DNA of 64,000 nucleotides from Cunninghamia lanceolata (GCA_027924645.1 BSBN01001225.1:10372001-10436000); one strand, 5' to 3'; counted from the stretch's first letter, positions 1 through 12,430 are shown. Numbers and translations are program-made. The notes: generated from the sequence alone by a model not told the origin.

Positions 1-1044
1 AATGTTTGTTAAGTTCCCAAAAAACTTATTGAAGAGTTATGTCTCTTCATAGAAATATCTATATAAGTCCAAACAATCGATGCTGAGAGATCATCAGCAG
101 TAGAAGATATTCATATACCTTATATATACAATGTTTCAAAATGACTATGTTGCATATTTTATTTGAAGAAGAAGTTTGAAGTTCTCTGGTTCATTGGTTC
201 TACTTTGGTATCAGTTGTTTGTTAAAATTATTCAATTGTGTGGCTGTCTCCATTTCTGCATTTCCTTGATATTCAGATTAATGTATCAAGTATATATTTA
301 ATTTGTCAATACACATTTGCTGTATCTGTGTGATTAAATAGGTTGGTGTCCATTTGAGGAATTAAACCCTTCTGATTTAGTTACAGTAGCCTGGAAGTAG
401 TAAGTTTGGATTACTAAGTAGGGCCATACAATTAGATTGCCATTCTGTCTCCAGTAAAATATTATCTGTTAATCTTGTCCATTCATTTCATTTGGTTCCT
501 TCAAGTAAGGATTAAAATACCTTCTGGTGAATTATAAGATATCTGATTCTATTTGGTTGGATTATCAAGAAGAGTTTATCAGTCATTTACTTGCACGTTT
601 ATACAAGTTATAAACTAAAACTGTGCCAGACAACTAGAATTATTACCATTAGGAAACCATTAGTCCTGGTCCTTCAAATTGACTCTGTTACCCAACAAGG
701 CACTAGTCTCATTTTACTCAATACTTAAAACCTTTTACCTTGATATTGCTTATACAATTTCTACCAATCACTCATTAGACATTAGACATAAAACTATTTA
801 GCAAGCATTTCATCTATCCTACATCTTATGCCATTGTAGATAGATTCAATTAGTCCACACATTCACATTCAATCTGCTTTAATTTTCCAAGGTTTACCTG
901 CCTAGGTGTAGCAGGACCTAAAGCGAAGGAAATCATCAAACATTAAAGGTTGATTTCGTCAAGTTAGTTTAGAAACATTGCCAGTTTAAACATAGAGCTT
1001 GGCATCCTCTTAGGATTGACAACCTGCATTTTTGAGACCTAACA
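1..1044. other. Unassigned AT-rich DNA, probably the end of an element inserted in the gypsy-1 5' LTR
   Basis: No coding region is visible. Homology to the gypsy LTR starts abruptly just after this stretch, which ends in CCTAACA, a typical LTR terminus. The next five bases (GTAGG) could be a target duplication, but its partner lies outside the window. A sequence like the initiator-tRNA primer site (TTGGTATCAG) is at 205-214 but has no convincing LTR end before it. Element class is unknown. Confidence 0.35.
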
Positions 1045-1986
1045 GTAGGAATGTTTGTAGTTGTATATATAAGTATGATTAGGTTATCATTTGTAAACTA
1101 GATGGATTTTAGATGGCAATTCTAAACTTTATGTATTCTTGTGATTAGAGCATTCAAAATATTCATTGTGTTGCAGAGAAAAGCATTGTTATTGTGTTTG
1201 TATTTGCAGATTTGGCATCCATCTCCTCATGGCATGAAGAGCATCTTCCTTCCACAAGATCTATACTACAAGGTGATATCAATTATGTTTTCAATCATTT
1301 ATCATTTGGATTTTGCCTCGATCCCACAGGGATACACACTCTTTATCTGACAACGGCGTTTGGAAGACTTGAATGTCTTTCTAGGGCTTGATTGAGGCAA
1401 GCCTCTAAACACCACAAACCCCAACCCATTTTTCTATGATTTTAGGTTACAAGTTATAGGAGTAGAAAAAGTGGATTTGTAGGAGAGTAGTACAGTATGT
1501 CAGAATTGCAGATTAGAAGAGAAAATAGGGACTTGGACTCGGGTGCCCACTTATTAGTCCTCCGGATCCTGTAATAGGAAAATCTCCAAAACAACAGGAA
1601 CAGGTTATAGATAAGATTCCCAGGTCCTGACAAAAATGGTGGCACTGGACTAGGGCACCCACTCATAAGTCATTGACTTCTCTATTTTCCAAACTTCAAA
1701 ATCTAGTATGCATTTGATTACCATTTGATATCTTTATGTGCAAGCATTTTCTGTAATATGCCCGTTTGCTTCCGAAGTTGCATAATTAGGGTTTTGAACA
1801 TAATTGGACTTAATTAAACAAAAAAATCACATAATTCCAATCTCCCCTTATGTTCTGAGTGACCGACGACCTGTAGTACACTTCCTACTTGGCTGAAGTC
1901 CTTGAATGTTTACTGGAGAAAGGAGGATTACATAAACCATTGAAATCAACCCTAAACTAAATCCCCCTCATTTTTCCTATTAAACA
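1045..1986 (+). repeat. Gypsy-1 5' LTR, right-hand part
   Basis: This stretch aligns along its length with 14990-15926 and, in reverse complement, with the right part of the LTR at 57409-58607. Shared blocks include the GTTGCAGAG...TTGTGTTTG segment near 1170-1200 and the terminus CCTATTAAACA at 1976-1986. The matching left 300 bases of the LTR are absent because other DNA ends at 1044. The element continues to the right with a primer-site candidate and leader. Confidence 0.8.
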
Positions 1987-3570
1987 TTTTGGTGAGCCCA
2001 TTTTTTTGAATTTTTTGTACCTTTCTAAGTGTTATATTTCATGTTTACATTCATTTCATTGTTTATCTTATTGCATTTGGAAAATTACAAAAAAAATTGA
2101 AAAATTTGGCATTTTAGCTTGCATTTTCAAGTAATTTAGATTAATTGGCATTGAATTTCAATAAATTTCTGTAATTATCATCAGATATGATTTAAAATAC
2201 ATAAATTTTTCATTCATCATTCATTTAGATTGCATTTTCATGATCAAATTGTTAAAAATTGCTTGAAATTGTGTATTTTTCCATATAACCTAGTTTTGCA
2301 TTAGATAGGTTTTGTAGTCAAAATCTTGTCTTAGATTTTACCACCCTTTTAAAATACTCATTAGGACTGATTTATAACTTTAGTGCTTCATCATAGTGAT
2401 TTCCTTGCAAAATTTCATGCTTAGGGTTTGAAAACCTTGATTTTTCACTAGATTTTGGCTTTATCGTCTATCTAGATTTGCACCATAGGCATGTTGTAAA
2501 GGACTTTTCTACACTAATTGGCTTTTATCAAGGTTAATATCTTCTTCCCCTCCTAAAATTCTTTACAACATCTTTTTATTGGGCTCTTATAGTGGAAATT
2601 TGGTAAAAAATTACATATTTTGGCTATATTTTCCCTAGGGTTTGACCTTGAGTGGCACTATAAGTGTGTTGTGACAAATTTTTTGGAATTAGGTGGCTGT
2701 TATTAATGTTATAATTTTCTATCCATCATCATTTTCCTCACAACACCCTTTGTCATACTCTTTTGCATTGAAATTTGGTGAAAAATTGCATATTTTAACT
2801 ATATTTGCCATATGGTTTGACTTAGATTTGTACTCCAAGTGTATTGTGATAGATTTTTTGAATTTAGGTGACTGATATTACTGATATAATCTTCTACACA
2901 TCCTAAAATTCTTTACAACACCCTTTTCATTGGGTCTTTGCATTGAAAATTTGTGAAAAATTGCATATTTTAGTGTATTTTCACTAGGTTTTGACTAGTC
3001 ATCATTCTAGATTTGCATCAAAAGCATGTTGTGAAGGATATTATTTCTTTTTTGGACTGATATAAGACATATTAATTTCTCCCCCTGATCAATTTCCTTA
3101 CAACACCTTTTCTTTCACTTATTAGCATTAAAAAAAGTTAAAAAAATCAAGCATTTTAGGTCATATTCATACATAGTTTTGCACTTGTTCTTTACATAAG
3201 CATTAAAAATATTTTAAAATATGATCTGAATATCATATTAGATATCTTTATTTTCAGATCTTGCACTTATATTCAAGCCTACATTCATTGATAATCTCAA
3301 AATTTTTCTTCATTTCATAGCTTTTTGTGAAAATTGGCACATTTGTTAAAACACACATTGTGTATTTCAACACTAGGTGTTTATACACTTTGTTTATATC
3401 TCTTGATCAAAACCTCTAAAATAATCAATTGGACCTTGTTGTGTATTTTTACCTATTTCCCTCAAACAAGTGCTTTGGTGTGAAACCATCCCAGTTATCT
3501 TGCCTTGTTATTTACTTGATTGATTGTGAAATTTGTGAGTTTTACTATTTCAAGACCTGATTTCCTCAAT
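1987..3570 (+). other. Gypsy-1 primer-binding-site candidate and long 5' leader
   Basis: Directly after the LTR end comes TTTTGGTGAGCCCA (1987-2000). It sits where the tRNA primer site belongs, and gypsy-3 has the related TTTCGGTGAAC at the same place. About 1.5 kb of T-rich DNA without a convincing reading frame follows, up to the ATG at 3571. Parts match the gypsy-3 leader, for example around 2310-2350 and 3120-3360. The middle holds a tandem repeat listed separately. A long untranslated leader is usual in plant gypsy elements. Confidence 0.6.
2455..3160 (+). repeat. Degenerate tandem repeat of about 175 bp in the gypsy-1 leader
   Basis: Four diverged units can be aligned by eye, starting near 2455, 2640, 2815 and 2987. 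Each has a GTTTGAC/TAGATTTG block, a GTTGTGA block, TTCTTTACAACACC, and TGAAAAATTGCATATTTT. The equivalent leader in gypsy-3 (56734-57408) passes directly from the flank before the array to the flank after it, so the array is specific to this copy or subfamily. Confidence 0.7.
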
Positions 3571-4185
3571 CTTTTCATCATGGATACTCCTTGTTATTCA
3601 TCTTTGGAAACATTTTGTGCATCATTTAGTGGTGATGACTTCAATATGTTAGACGAAGCATTAGATGACTTTATCTCTATTGGACATTCCACTATGGCAT
3701 CTATTGCTGAAACATGTGATAATGAAATAGAAAATGATTCCTCCTATGAAGATATACTAACACAAGAGGATGAAATAATTGACACATTATTAGACATCAC
3801 CCTACCCTCTTTGGAAAATGAAACACTAGTGGATAAAGGGCTCCATCTCAAGAAGGATTCTTCATGGATCGAAAAAGACTATTCACCTAATGATCATATG
3901 GTGCATGAGACCTCTACCGATAATCCATTAGATCCTCCACCTTTGATTGAAAACTCAAGAACCTTTGATGAGAAGACTATGTATAGCTCTATTCTTCCTA
4001 ACAACACCATACCTTCCTCTCATCCCAATGCTCTCCCTAGCCAAGATGTAACATTAGTGAATGAGAAAAGGTCTCTCACATTAAATCATTTAGGGATAGA
4101 TGTTGGGTATAATCAAGAGGAAAACAATGTTAATTCAATCTTCATTAATAGACTTTGTAGCAATATTCCTAAGATGATTGTCTGA
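3571..4185 (+). pseudogene. Gypsy-1 first open frame, acidic protein of unknown function
   Basis: The open frame has its likely start at 3571 (MDTPCYSSLE); an upstream in-frame ATG at 3520 falls in leader-like sequence. The roughly 205-residue product is acidic and serine-rich, with many D/E runs and no zinc knuckle or recognised gag fold. It precedes the protease region in the same orientation, where a gag or linker part of the polyprotein would be. After the stop near 4185, reading continues in broken form toward 4303. Function is not recognised; assignment to the element rests on position. Confidence 0.5.
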
Positions 4186-4302
4186 GGGGCACCTAGTGCA
4201 CCCTCTTCCTTAAAGTTGGTGATTATAGTTCAAGGTAGACCTGAGGATTACATCTAGAAATATGCACAATAAATTTCTCAACCAAGTCAAGGTGTTCAAA
4301 AT

Positions 4303-5143
4303 GTGTTACAACAACCACACCACAATGTGATTTCTCACACATACAACACCCGTAATAATAAGAAAATTAAGCAAGCACTGTATGTGCCTATCTCTCTTCC
4401 ATGTTCTCAACCTATGCTCCCTCCACCACCCCATCTTACTCATAAAAATGGTGAAGAATATGATCTTGTTGAGCAGCTTCGTGCTACTCCAACTAAGATC
4501 TCTCTTCGGGATTTAATACAAACATTGCCTACCTACCATGGAATGCTCCAAGAAGCTTTACAAAAGGTGATTGTCCCACCTACTACTAAGCCTAATGACG
4601 TAACAACTGTATTGGATAGTATGCATGTGACAAAAATGAATATTCTCTTTCAACCACAAGAATTACCGTCAATTGAAATTCAAAACCAATACAATCCAGT
4701 TCTAATCTTTGTCATAATAAATAAAACATTGGTAAAAATGAGTTATGATTGACAATGGATCAGCTCTTAATGTTTGTAGCATTGACCTACTACACAAAAT
4801 CAAGACCGACACATCCCAAATCAATCCAGATAAACTTAGCATTCGTGGCTTTGATAATCACAGTAGTCAATCACCAGGCACTATAACCTTACCTATAAAG
4901 GTGGGTCATGCAATTGTAACTACCCTGGTTCATGTCATGCCTAGTTCTTTATCTTACAACATGATTCTTGGTAGACTTTGGATTCATGCATTGGGGGCAG
5001 TTCTTTCCACCCTACATCGTTCAATGAAATTTACATTCAAAGATAAACTTCATACTATTCACGCTGATCCTAAACTAGATAACTATTTACATATTGAAAT
5101 GCAAAAACTAGTTTACAATCATATAAGTTTAAACAATTTATGA
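4303..5143 (+). pseudogene. Gypsy-1 pre-protease linker and retropepsin-like protease, frameshifted
   Basis: The first part (4303-4740) has a YDLVEQLRATPTKISLRDL segment seen just before the protease in plant gypsy polyproteins. Reading then shifts by one frame near 4742. The second part (4745-5143) holds the aspartic protease: active site IDNGSALNVCSIDLL, a flap-like IRGF region, and the second conserved stretch MILGRLWIHALGAV. Retropepsins cut the retroelement polyprotein. The frameshift makes this copy non-functional. The lineage resembles non-chromovirus (Athila/Tat-like) gypsy, judged from these motifs only. Confidence 0.75.
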
Positions 5144-5155
5144 ACTGATTCATCA

Positions 5156-5737
5156 ATGCCTCTTGCCACGAATAGTGTTGTGCATGACTCTACACCATCG
5201 AATGCACTCTTTGGTGGTGATTGGGGCTCATTAAATTTTAATCCTTGCGGTATAGGGGAATATAAAATTAATAGCCTTGACACATCAAAAGTAGCATCGA
5301 TCTCACTTAAGAAATCTTTTGAAGCACCTAAGAAACCTAAAGTTCCCTTGGTAGAAAATAAAAACAATACTCTCACTTATACTACAAATTATGAGACCTA
5401 TGAGGCTTCATTATCCCCTAAAGAAATGACATCCCTCTATGGTCGAGGATTTAAAATCCTTTATAACAATTGTGAATATATAGGTAAGGGATGTGGTGCA
5501 AATCAACAAGGGATTCAAGTACCTATAGAATCTGTTTCAAGACATTACTCAAGTGGCATTGGATATAATCCTTTTAAAGAAAAGAAAGCCTCACGTCGTC
5601 CTAAACTTAATGTTAATGCAAAATCTACAAGACTAAAGCAACATGTGAGATATCCTAAGCAGAAAAGCCACACTCATTGTAGCCAATATTATAATTGCTC
5701 TCAAGAGTGGCCTCTTCCTAGATATGTATGTTCTTAA
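5156..5737 (+). pseudogene. Gypsy-1 region with a G-patch-like motif after the protease
   Basis: The frame continues the polyprotein after the protease stop. Near residue 105 it has YIGKGCGANQQGIQVPIE, a glycine-rich G-patch-like motif that follows the protease in some plant gypsy elements and is thought to bind nucleic acid. It then becomes basic (KEKKASRRPK) and ends at 5737. No reverse transcriptase, RNase H or integrase follows, either before copia A or after it (13811-14677). Gypsy-1 is therefore a deletion derivative or a non-autonomous form. Confidence 0.6.
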
Positions 5738-6526
5738 AATTGGGATACAATAAGTAAGTATTTATAACCCTTTATCTATTGTGATGTGTTTCCCCCGTGA
5801 TGTGTTATGTGTTGTTTAGGCCTCCTGGGATGACCCTCGATTCTCTTGTAAGGTTTAGAATACCAGGAGACCACCTCTATTGTGACCCTTCTTCTATTTG
5901 TATCATCATTCTTCTATATTGCTTCTCCTCTATTTTCATTGTTGTGTGTTGTGTCTTACGGACATAGCGTTGCAGTTGGTGACTTGGGGGCACCCTCCTA
6001 CATGACTATCCCTAAGGTACTTGTTTCTCCTCTCTTGATTTATTGTTTCCCTTCCACTAGTGTTTCTATCTAGCAGGCGGATGACGAATAACATTTTATA
6101 CTGATGCAAACCTAGTGTCCCTTTAGAGAGAAATCAAAAATTGGACTTAGTTCCTACATGATGATGGGGTTGTTACATATTATCCAACACTTGGCTAGTA
6201 GAAGCACTCCATGTGATCTTGATGGTGTCTTATCGCACTTACAAAACAAAACAATACTGCTACCTCCATGCACTTTGTCTATCTTGAATCTTGCATTCCT
6301 CAATTCTCTATGCATTGTTGTTTATCATGATTATATGGATGCTAACACTTTTCTTGCAAAGATGTGTTTGTGGGAACATTTGGTGATTGTAAAGTACATG
6401 TCACCTCTGGGGGGCATGGGCTTTTCAAAATCTCGTGTTCCCTTGTGTGTTTTCTTCCTACTTTAACGTGCTTGATATCGATACTTGATATCAACCACCA
6501 TAAGGTGGGGACATATATGAGGTAAG
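5738..6526 (+). other. Gypsy-1 internal non-coding DNA left of copia A
   Basis: About 790 bases follow the last gypsy-1 frame and contain only short, unconvincing open frames. The stretch is interrupted at 6527 by copia A and resumes at 13811. Bases 6522-6526 (GTAAG) are the left target duplication of copia A. Confidence 0.6.
6522..6526. repeat. Target-site duplication of copia A, left copy (GTAAG)
   Basis: GTAAG precedes the LTR start at 6527 and recurs at 13806-13810 after the other LTR. A perfect five-base duplication is expected for LTR-retrotransposon integration. Confidence 0.9.
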
Positions 6527-7888
6527 TGTTAGATTTAGAATAGACAACTGAGAGGGGGGTGAATTAGTTGTCCAAAACTTTCTTCCAATTAATCACTTAA
6601 ATCCTTCCTTTTAATTCAGTAGCAAAATAATAAATCAATCATGAGACATAATGCAACAATTTAAGAGTAGAAACACATTAACACATATGACACCAAGATT
6701 TTGATGTGGAAAACCTGGTTAAGAGAAAAACCATGGGGTGACTAACCCAAGATTGTATTCTCTATTAAAAGAATAAGAAGAACAAAATGGCACATGCCAA
6801 TTAGGGCTCACCACCTGAGCACATTGTTCACAAGAGGCCCACTGCCTACAGGAGACACACTGTCTATAGAATAATAAGTATTACATACTTGAACTGAAGA
6901 ATAGCATCTTCACCATGCTTGAGTCAGTTGCATTTAAGCCCAAAACTTTTTCTCTACCTTTCACTTCGCTCCTCTCTACCACACACTCATCTCCACAAGA
7001 TGCTTATGAAGTGACTTCACAACTCCTTATTTATACAATACATTGACTTAGGGATAATCATCCAAGTTGGCATACATTATAGAGCAAATACATAAATACA
7101 ATATGACTAATTACAAAAAGACTTCATGCGGATCAACACGTTGTCAGCCACACAGATCTGAGACTTCAATCTTCCTTTAGGAACATGCCATTCTTCACAG
7201 AACATCTTTAAGATCATCCGCAGGAGGTGTAACTCATTTGGTCGGCCAGACTTAGGAAGAACATCATCATCTAGAAGTAATTCTTCAATTACAAGCTCAA
7301 TCTTCAATGTAGACCACCAACACGAACTGGACACAATCCAGAGACCTCCACAAGCTTTCCTAAATCACCAAGAACATCCATACTACTTCTGCTAACTGAA
7401 ATCATCCTCTCCTTCATCCAGAACCTCAAGAACACAGTCTGTCATCATTGTCATATTGGAATAGATGCTTGCGGACCTCCAGACCATGAACCATTCACAT
7501 CGACTTCCTAAACACTCCACCAAATCTACAGAATAAGATATTACATTTCTGAATCTCACCAGACCTATCTGTGTCAATCTGTCACCTCTGAACATCTGCT
7601 AGAACTAGTTTTACATAAGAGGCCATAACTTCTTCAGATCTTCATGCGGACCTCTCGAATCTTTACTGGATCAACTTAAGACATATATCTCCAAACCCTT
7701 TGATCCACATCCTCTGATCTTCATCTTAGCTGGGATCTTTACCTTACTATCTTCACTATTCTTCTCTATTCCTGATGGGACTAATTTTCTCAATATGCTC
7801 AACATACCACTCATCCAATCCTTATCATCAATGCAATAGGAGTATGTTGATATCAATGACAACACCGGTTAGGTCCATACTTGCAACA
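6527..7888 (-). repeat. Copia A 3' LTR
   Basis: It matches 12431-13805 along its length. Read on the minus strand it starts TGTTGCAAGTATGG and ends ATCTAACA. On the plus strand it opens with TGTTAGATTTAG followed by the ACTGAGAGGGGGGTGAAT block that is also found in element B. It abuts the PPT at 7889. Confidence 0.93.
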
Positions 7889-8160
7889 ATCTCCCCCTTT
7901 GTCATTGATGGCAACATATGATGTGAAAAACTATTTTAACCATCAAGAGAAGAACTATTCCTTACTGACTAACATAACTCCCCCTATCAACAACAATCAT
8001 TCACATGTCTTCTTTTCCTTTACTGCTCCCCCTTTGATCAACAACCACTTTTTGTTTTTCACATACTGCTCTCCCCCTTTGACATCAATGGCAAAGGGCG
8101 CATACTTGCATCACTTCAGAATCATACCAGCTACTCCCCTTGAGTAGCAGCTTCCCAACA
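7889..8160 (-). other. Copia A multiple polypurine tracts
   Basis: On the minus strand, AAAGGGGGAGAT touches the 3' LTR at 7889-7900. Further purine blocks, seen as CTCCCCC on the plus strand, occur near 7979, 8026, 8070 and 8135. The PPT primes plus-strand DNA synthesis, and repeated copies are typical of Sireviruses. The sequence around the first block pairs with the LTR start in an inverted repeat. Confidence 0.8.
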
Positions 8161-8217
8161 TCAATCCGGAGCACAAGATATGACTATGAGATCCGTCGGA
8201 CTGATGCACATTAGTGC

Positions 8218-9930
8218 ACCTTAATTTAGAACCAGAGGGGTAATAACCCCTAACTTCTCCCTAAGATACTCAAAAGAGTCCTTAGGTAGAGGTTTAGTAA
8301 AAATATCTGTAATCTGATCCTTGGAGGGTACAAACTCCAATCTGACTTCATTATTGTTCACCTACTCTCTCAGAAAATGAAACTTGATGGATATATGTTT
8401 TGTCTTTGAATGCAACACCAAATTTTTTGATATATTTATTGCACTTGAATTATCACAAAAGATTGTGATAGGCTCCTCATACTCCACTCTAATGTCTCTT
8501 AGCATTTGCTTCATCCATAATACTTGAGTGCAACTACCTACTGTTGCAATATATTTTGCTTCTACAGTGGACAGGGATATTGCCTCTTATTTCTTTCTCA
8601 GCCAAGAAACCAATCTCTTCCCCAAAAAGAATGCTCCACCATTGGTACTCTTTCAGTCATCCACATCTCCTGCCCAATTCGTATCTATATATGCATGAAG
8701 AGAGAAATCATGATCTTTAGGATATCACAATCCATACTCAACTGTCCCTTTTAGATATCTAAAAATCCTCTTGATTGCCATGACATGAGATTCTCTAGGA
8801 TCAGCTTGGAATCTAGCAATAAGACCAACAACATTCATAATGTCAGGTCTAGTTTGAGTGAGATACAATAATCCTCCAATCATTGATCTATACTTTTTCT
8901 GATCAGCCTTAGGAGAGTCATCATCTTTGCTCAATTTACATCTGGTTGCCATGGGAGTACTCATTGGTTTTGAGTTCTCTATCCCAAATTTTTTCAACAA
9001 TTCTTTCACATATTTGGTCTGTGAAATGAAGATTCCTTTCTTTGTTTGAATGATTTGTAGACCCAAAAAGAAATTCATTTCCCCAAATATGGACATCTCA
9101 AATTCACTTTTCATTTGATTTGCAAAAGTTTTGCACATACTATCTCTTCCTCCAAAAATGATATCATCAACAAACACTTCAACAATTAAAATATTTTCAT
9201 GATCAATTTTAAAGTATAAGTTACTGTCAACAGTACCTTTGTTGAAACCAATCTTCAAAATATGTTTATCCAATCTTTCATACTAGGCTCTTGGGGCTTG
9301 TTTGAGTCCATACAGTGCTTTCTTCAACTTACAGGTCATATCACCATGATCAGACAATTGAAATCCATCTGGTTTCTCAATGTAAACTTCTTCTTCCAAG
9401 TCACCATTCAAGAAGGCAGACTTGACATCCATCTGATATACTTTGAAGTCCTTGAAGGCAGCAAAAGCAAGAAATAATCTGACTGCTTCAATTCTTGCCA
9501 CCATAGCAAAAGTTTCTTCAAAATCAACTCCTTCTACTTGAGAGTAACCCTTGCAGACCAATCTGGCTTTGTTTCTGACTACTTCACCATCTTCATTTAG
9601 TTTATTCTAGAAAATCAATTTGGTTCCAATCACATTCTTGTTTCTAGGTCTGGAAACAAGATCCCAAGTGTGATTTTTCTCAATTTGCATCAGCTCTTCC
9701 TCCATTGCTTTAGTCCAGCTTTCATCATTGCATGCTTCATTCACTGACTTTGGTTCAATCTTTGAAATCAAACAATACTCTTCTAAGTCTTGAGCAATCT
9801 TTCTTCTTGTTTGAACACCTTTTCTTTTATCACCTATGATTTGATCTTCAGAGTGATTCAGTCTTACATACCTGGGAATTTTGGGACTTCCTTGTATTTC
9901 TATTTCTTGAATAGGTTCATTCAGACTCAT
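8218..9930 (-). pseudogene. Copia A reverse transcriptase and RNase H (3' part of pol)
   Basis: Reading leftward from 9930, the linker leads into RT with [43 protein letters not shown] and the catalytic VFVDDIIFGG (the YVDD box as FVDD), then LTQTRPDI and RIFRYLKG. RNase H continues below 8725 with a D-x-N-WAGD equivalent, CDNSSAINISKN, and an end reading KLGVITP near 8218. The order and the end match copia C. Stops interrupt the frame, for example near 9605, 9280 and 8724. RT copies the RNA and RNase H removes it; both act in virus-like particles. Confidence 0.85.
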
Positions 9931-9963
9931 TTCTTCTTCTTGATTCTCTGGATCAGTCTAGAT

Positions 9964-11081
9964 CTAAATTTTAGAAGGGGCTTGGACTTTTTGGATCAAA
10001 ACATCATTTTGATAATCTTCATCATATTCATAAAACCTTGAGGGTTTTTCAATACCTTCATCAACCTTCACATTTGTACTTTCTATAATATTTCTCAATC
10101 TCTTGTTATAACACCGGTATGCTTTACTTTGAGTAGAATAACCCAAGAATATTCCTTCATCACTTCTAGCATCAAATTTGCCAAGATCTTCATCTCTTTT
10201 GATGTAACATTTTCTACCAAAGACTCTAAAATACTTCACAGTGGGAGTGATGCCAAACCAGCGTTCATAAGGAGTCTTAGTATTGCTTCTGATTTGTACT
10301 CGATTAAGAATATAAACTGCAGTGCTTACAGCTTCTCTTCAGTAGATCTGAGGAACATTTGCTTCCATCATCATGGTTGTAGATGCTTCCTAGATGGTCC
10401 AGTTCTTTCTCTCCACTACTCCATTCTACTATGGAGTCCTTGGAGCAGACAACTATCTTTTTATCCCATGTTTCTCACAAAATTCTATGAACTCACCAGA
10501 TGTGAATTCTCCACCTCTATCAGACCTCAGACATTTTATGTTCAATTTGGTTTCATTTTCTACCACAGCCTTGAAGATTTTGAATTTCTCAAGAGCCTCA
10601 GATTTCTCTTTTAGAAAAGTCACCCACATCATCTAAGAGTGGTCATCAATCAATAGCATGAAGTATCTATCACCTTGCACACTCCTGATTCTTACCAGAC
10701 CACATAGATTAGTATGAACTAAGTCCAATAATCTGGTAGAAGACTGTTCCTTTCTTTTGAATGTGACTCTGCTCTGCTTACCCAACTGACATTCTTTGCA
10801 CAAACTATTAGTAGGTTTCACTAGTCTTGGAAGATCTCTTACAGCCTGAGCATTGCTTATCTTGATGATATTATCAAAATTCACATGACACATTCTCCTA
10901 TGCCACAACCAACTCTGATCAATTTGAACAAATAAACAAATTTTACCAGTACCAACAAAGTGGAAGATATTACCTTTTGTTTGAGTACCGGATACAATCT
11001 CTGTTCTGGAACTTTCAAAGATCTTGCATTTTCCATTTTTGAATCAAAGATCATAGCCTTTGTCCACCAACTGTCCAACAC
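9964..11081 (-). pseudogene. Copia A integrase with pre-integrase zinc domain
   Basis: The minus strand shows the pre-integrase HHCC region (WHRRMCHVNFDNIIKI, then CKECQLGKQSR), the core with LVHTNLCGLV and GDRYFMLLIDDHS, the second catalytic Asp in CLRSDRGGEF, and a GVVERKN stretch holding the catalytic Glu. The C-terminal part is 10239-9964 (FRVFGRKCYIKRDE...DEGIFLGYS). Integrase inserts the cDNA. Several in-frame stops lie between the pieces. The domain matches copia C closely. Confidence 0.83.
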
Positions 11082-12374
11082 TGAGAAGATTGTGCTTCAG
11101 ACCTTCAACATATAGTATATTACTAGTTTTGTTCTTTCCATCAAAAGTAATAGTTTCTCTACCTCTAATTATGCCAGCATAATTATCACCAAATTTTACC
11201 ACTCCTCCATATCTTTCCAAATCTAAGAACTTGTTTTTGTCACCTGTCATATGGTGGGAGCATCCACTGTCAATGACCCAATCATCATTTTTTTCAATTT
11301 GGGCTGCCAGAGCTCTTTCTACCATTTTATGATTGACAGATTCAAAGGGCATTGGATCTTCTTCCTTTATGGCAATAAACACCCAGTCACTTCTGGATTT
11401 GTTTCCTATCTCTGATTCATCATCTGTTACTCCTTCATCATCATCATCTTCATGAACATAGTAACATTTCTTTTGGAATCTTGATTTGTTTGGATTTGCT
11501 CTTAAAAATCTTTTCGGGCACCTTGAGGCAAAATGACCAATCTTATTGCAATTAAAACATTTAAAAGGCAATTTCTCTTCATACTTACTAGATCCTCTTG
11601 GTAATATTTTTGCAATAAGGGCTTCAAGTTGAACAGCGTCTGCTTCATCTTCTTCTAGATCTTTTCTTGCTTTTTCATACCATGATAGTTTCTTTGAAGA
11701 GTTCTCTCCCAGATCAACCTTTTGTTTTCATTTTACAGAGGCACTAGCTTTAAATGCAGATTCAATCTTGGGGGGGCATCTCCAAAATCAGACAATTCAA
11801 ATGCAGTTAATTTACCAACCAATTGATCTCTTGTGATATTTGAAAAGGATTTGAATTCTTCAATAGCAGCAACCTTATACTTGTAAGAATTAGGAAGGGA
11901 TCTGAGAACTTTGGCAACAATCTCATCTTCATCCAAGATTCCACCAGCACATCTAATGCCACAAACAAGCTCATTTACTCTTGGCATAAATGTAGTGATA
12001 TTTTCATCTTCTCTCATCTTCAGGTTTTCAAATTTTCCTTTCAGACTCTGTAGCTTGGCACATTTGACATACTTGTCTCTTTCATGCAGAAGTTCCAATT
12101 TTTGCCAAATCTCATATGTAGTTTTTATATCAATAACATTTGTTAGCTCTGAATTAGATAAGGCACTTAGAAGAGCTTCTTTAGTCTGCAGATTGTTTTC
12201 ATCATCTCTGATTTCATCTATGATACTCGAACCATTCTGTGGAGGAACATACTTCTTTGAAGCCATGATCCACTACTGCATTCCCATACATTGCAAGTGA
12301 CATTCCATGTGACTTTTCCAAAGAGTGAAATTGGTTCCATCAAACCTTGGACTATCCTTCTTGTAGGATGACAT
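11044..12374 (-). pseudogene. Copia A gag, zinc knuckle and protease
   Basis: The most likely start is the minus-strand ATG at 12374 (MSSYKKDSPRFDGTNF), about 55 bases after the primer site. A TAG breaks the frame before the piece that starts at 12266. The gag body (ALLSALSNSELTNV, EIWQKLELLHE, LRSLPNSYKYKV) is the usual copia gag domain. A CCHC knuckle, CFNCNKIGHFASRC, lies near 11560. The protease site WVIDSGCSHHMTGDKNKF is near 11270-11220, with the DSG triad intact. A frame change lies between 11733 and 11571. Gag packages RNA and the protease matures the polyprotein. Confidence 0.83.
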
Positions 12375-12416
12375 CCTGGATCTCCTCAAGCGATTAAGCT
12401 CTTTTAGAGGAACTTA

Positions 12417-12430
12417 GCTTTGATACCAAT
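12417..12430 (-). promoter_or_regulatory. Copia A primer binding site (initiator Met tRNA)
   Basis: Read on the minus strand, the 5' LTR end CTAACA is followed by ATTGGTATCAAAGC. This matches, with small changes, the TGGTATCAGAGC primer site complementary to the 3' end of plant initiator methionine tRNA. The next bases (TAAGTTCCTC) are shared with element B. Confidence 0.85.

Noticed and set aside
1..214. LTR ending before TTGGTATCAG at 205
   Set aside because: The bases before the primer-like site end in CTACT, not CA, and no partner LTR is visible.
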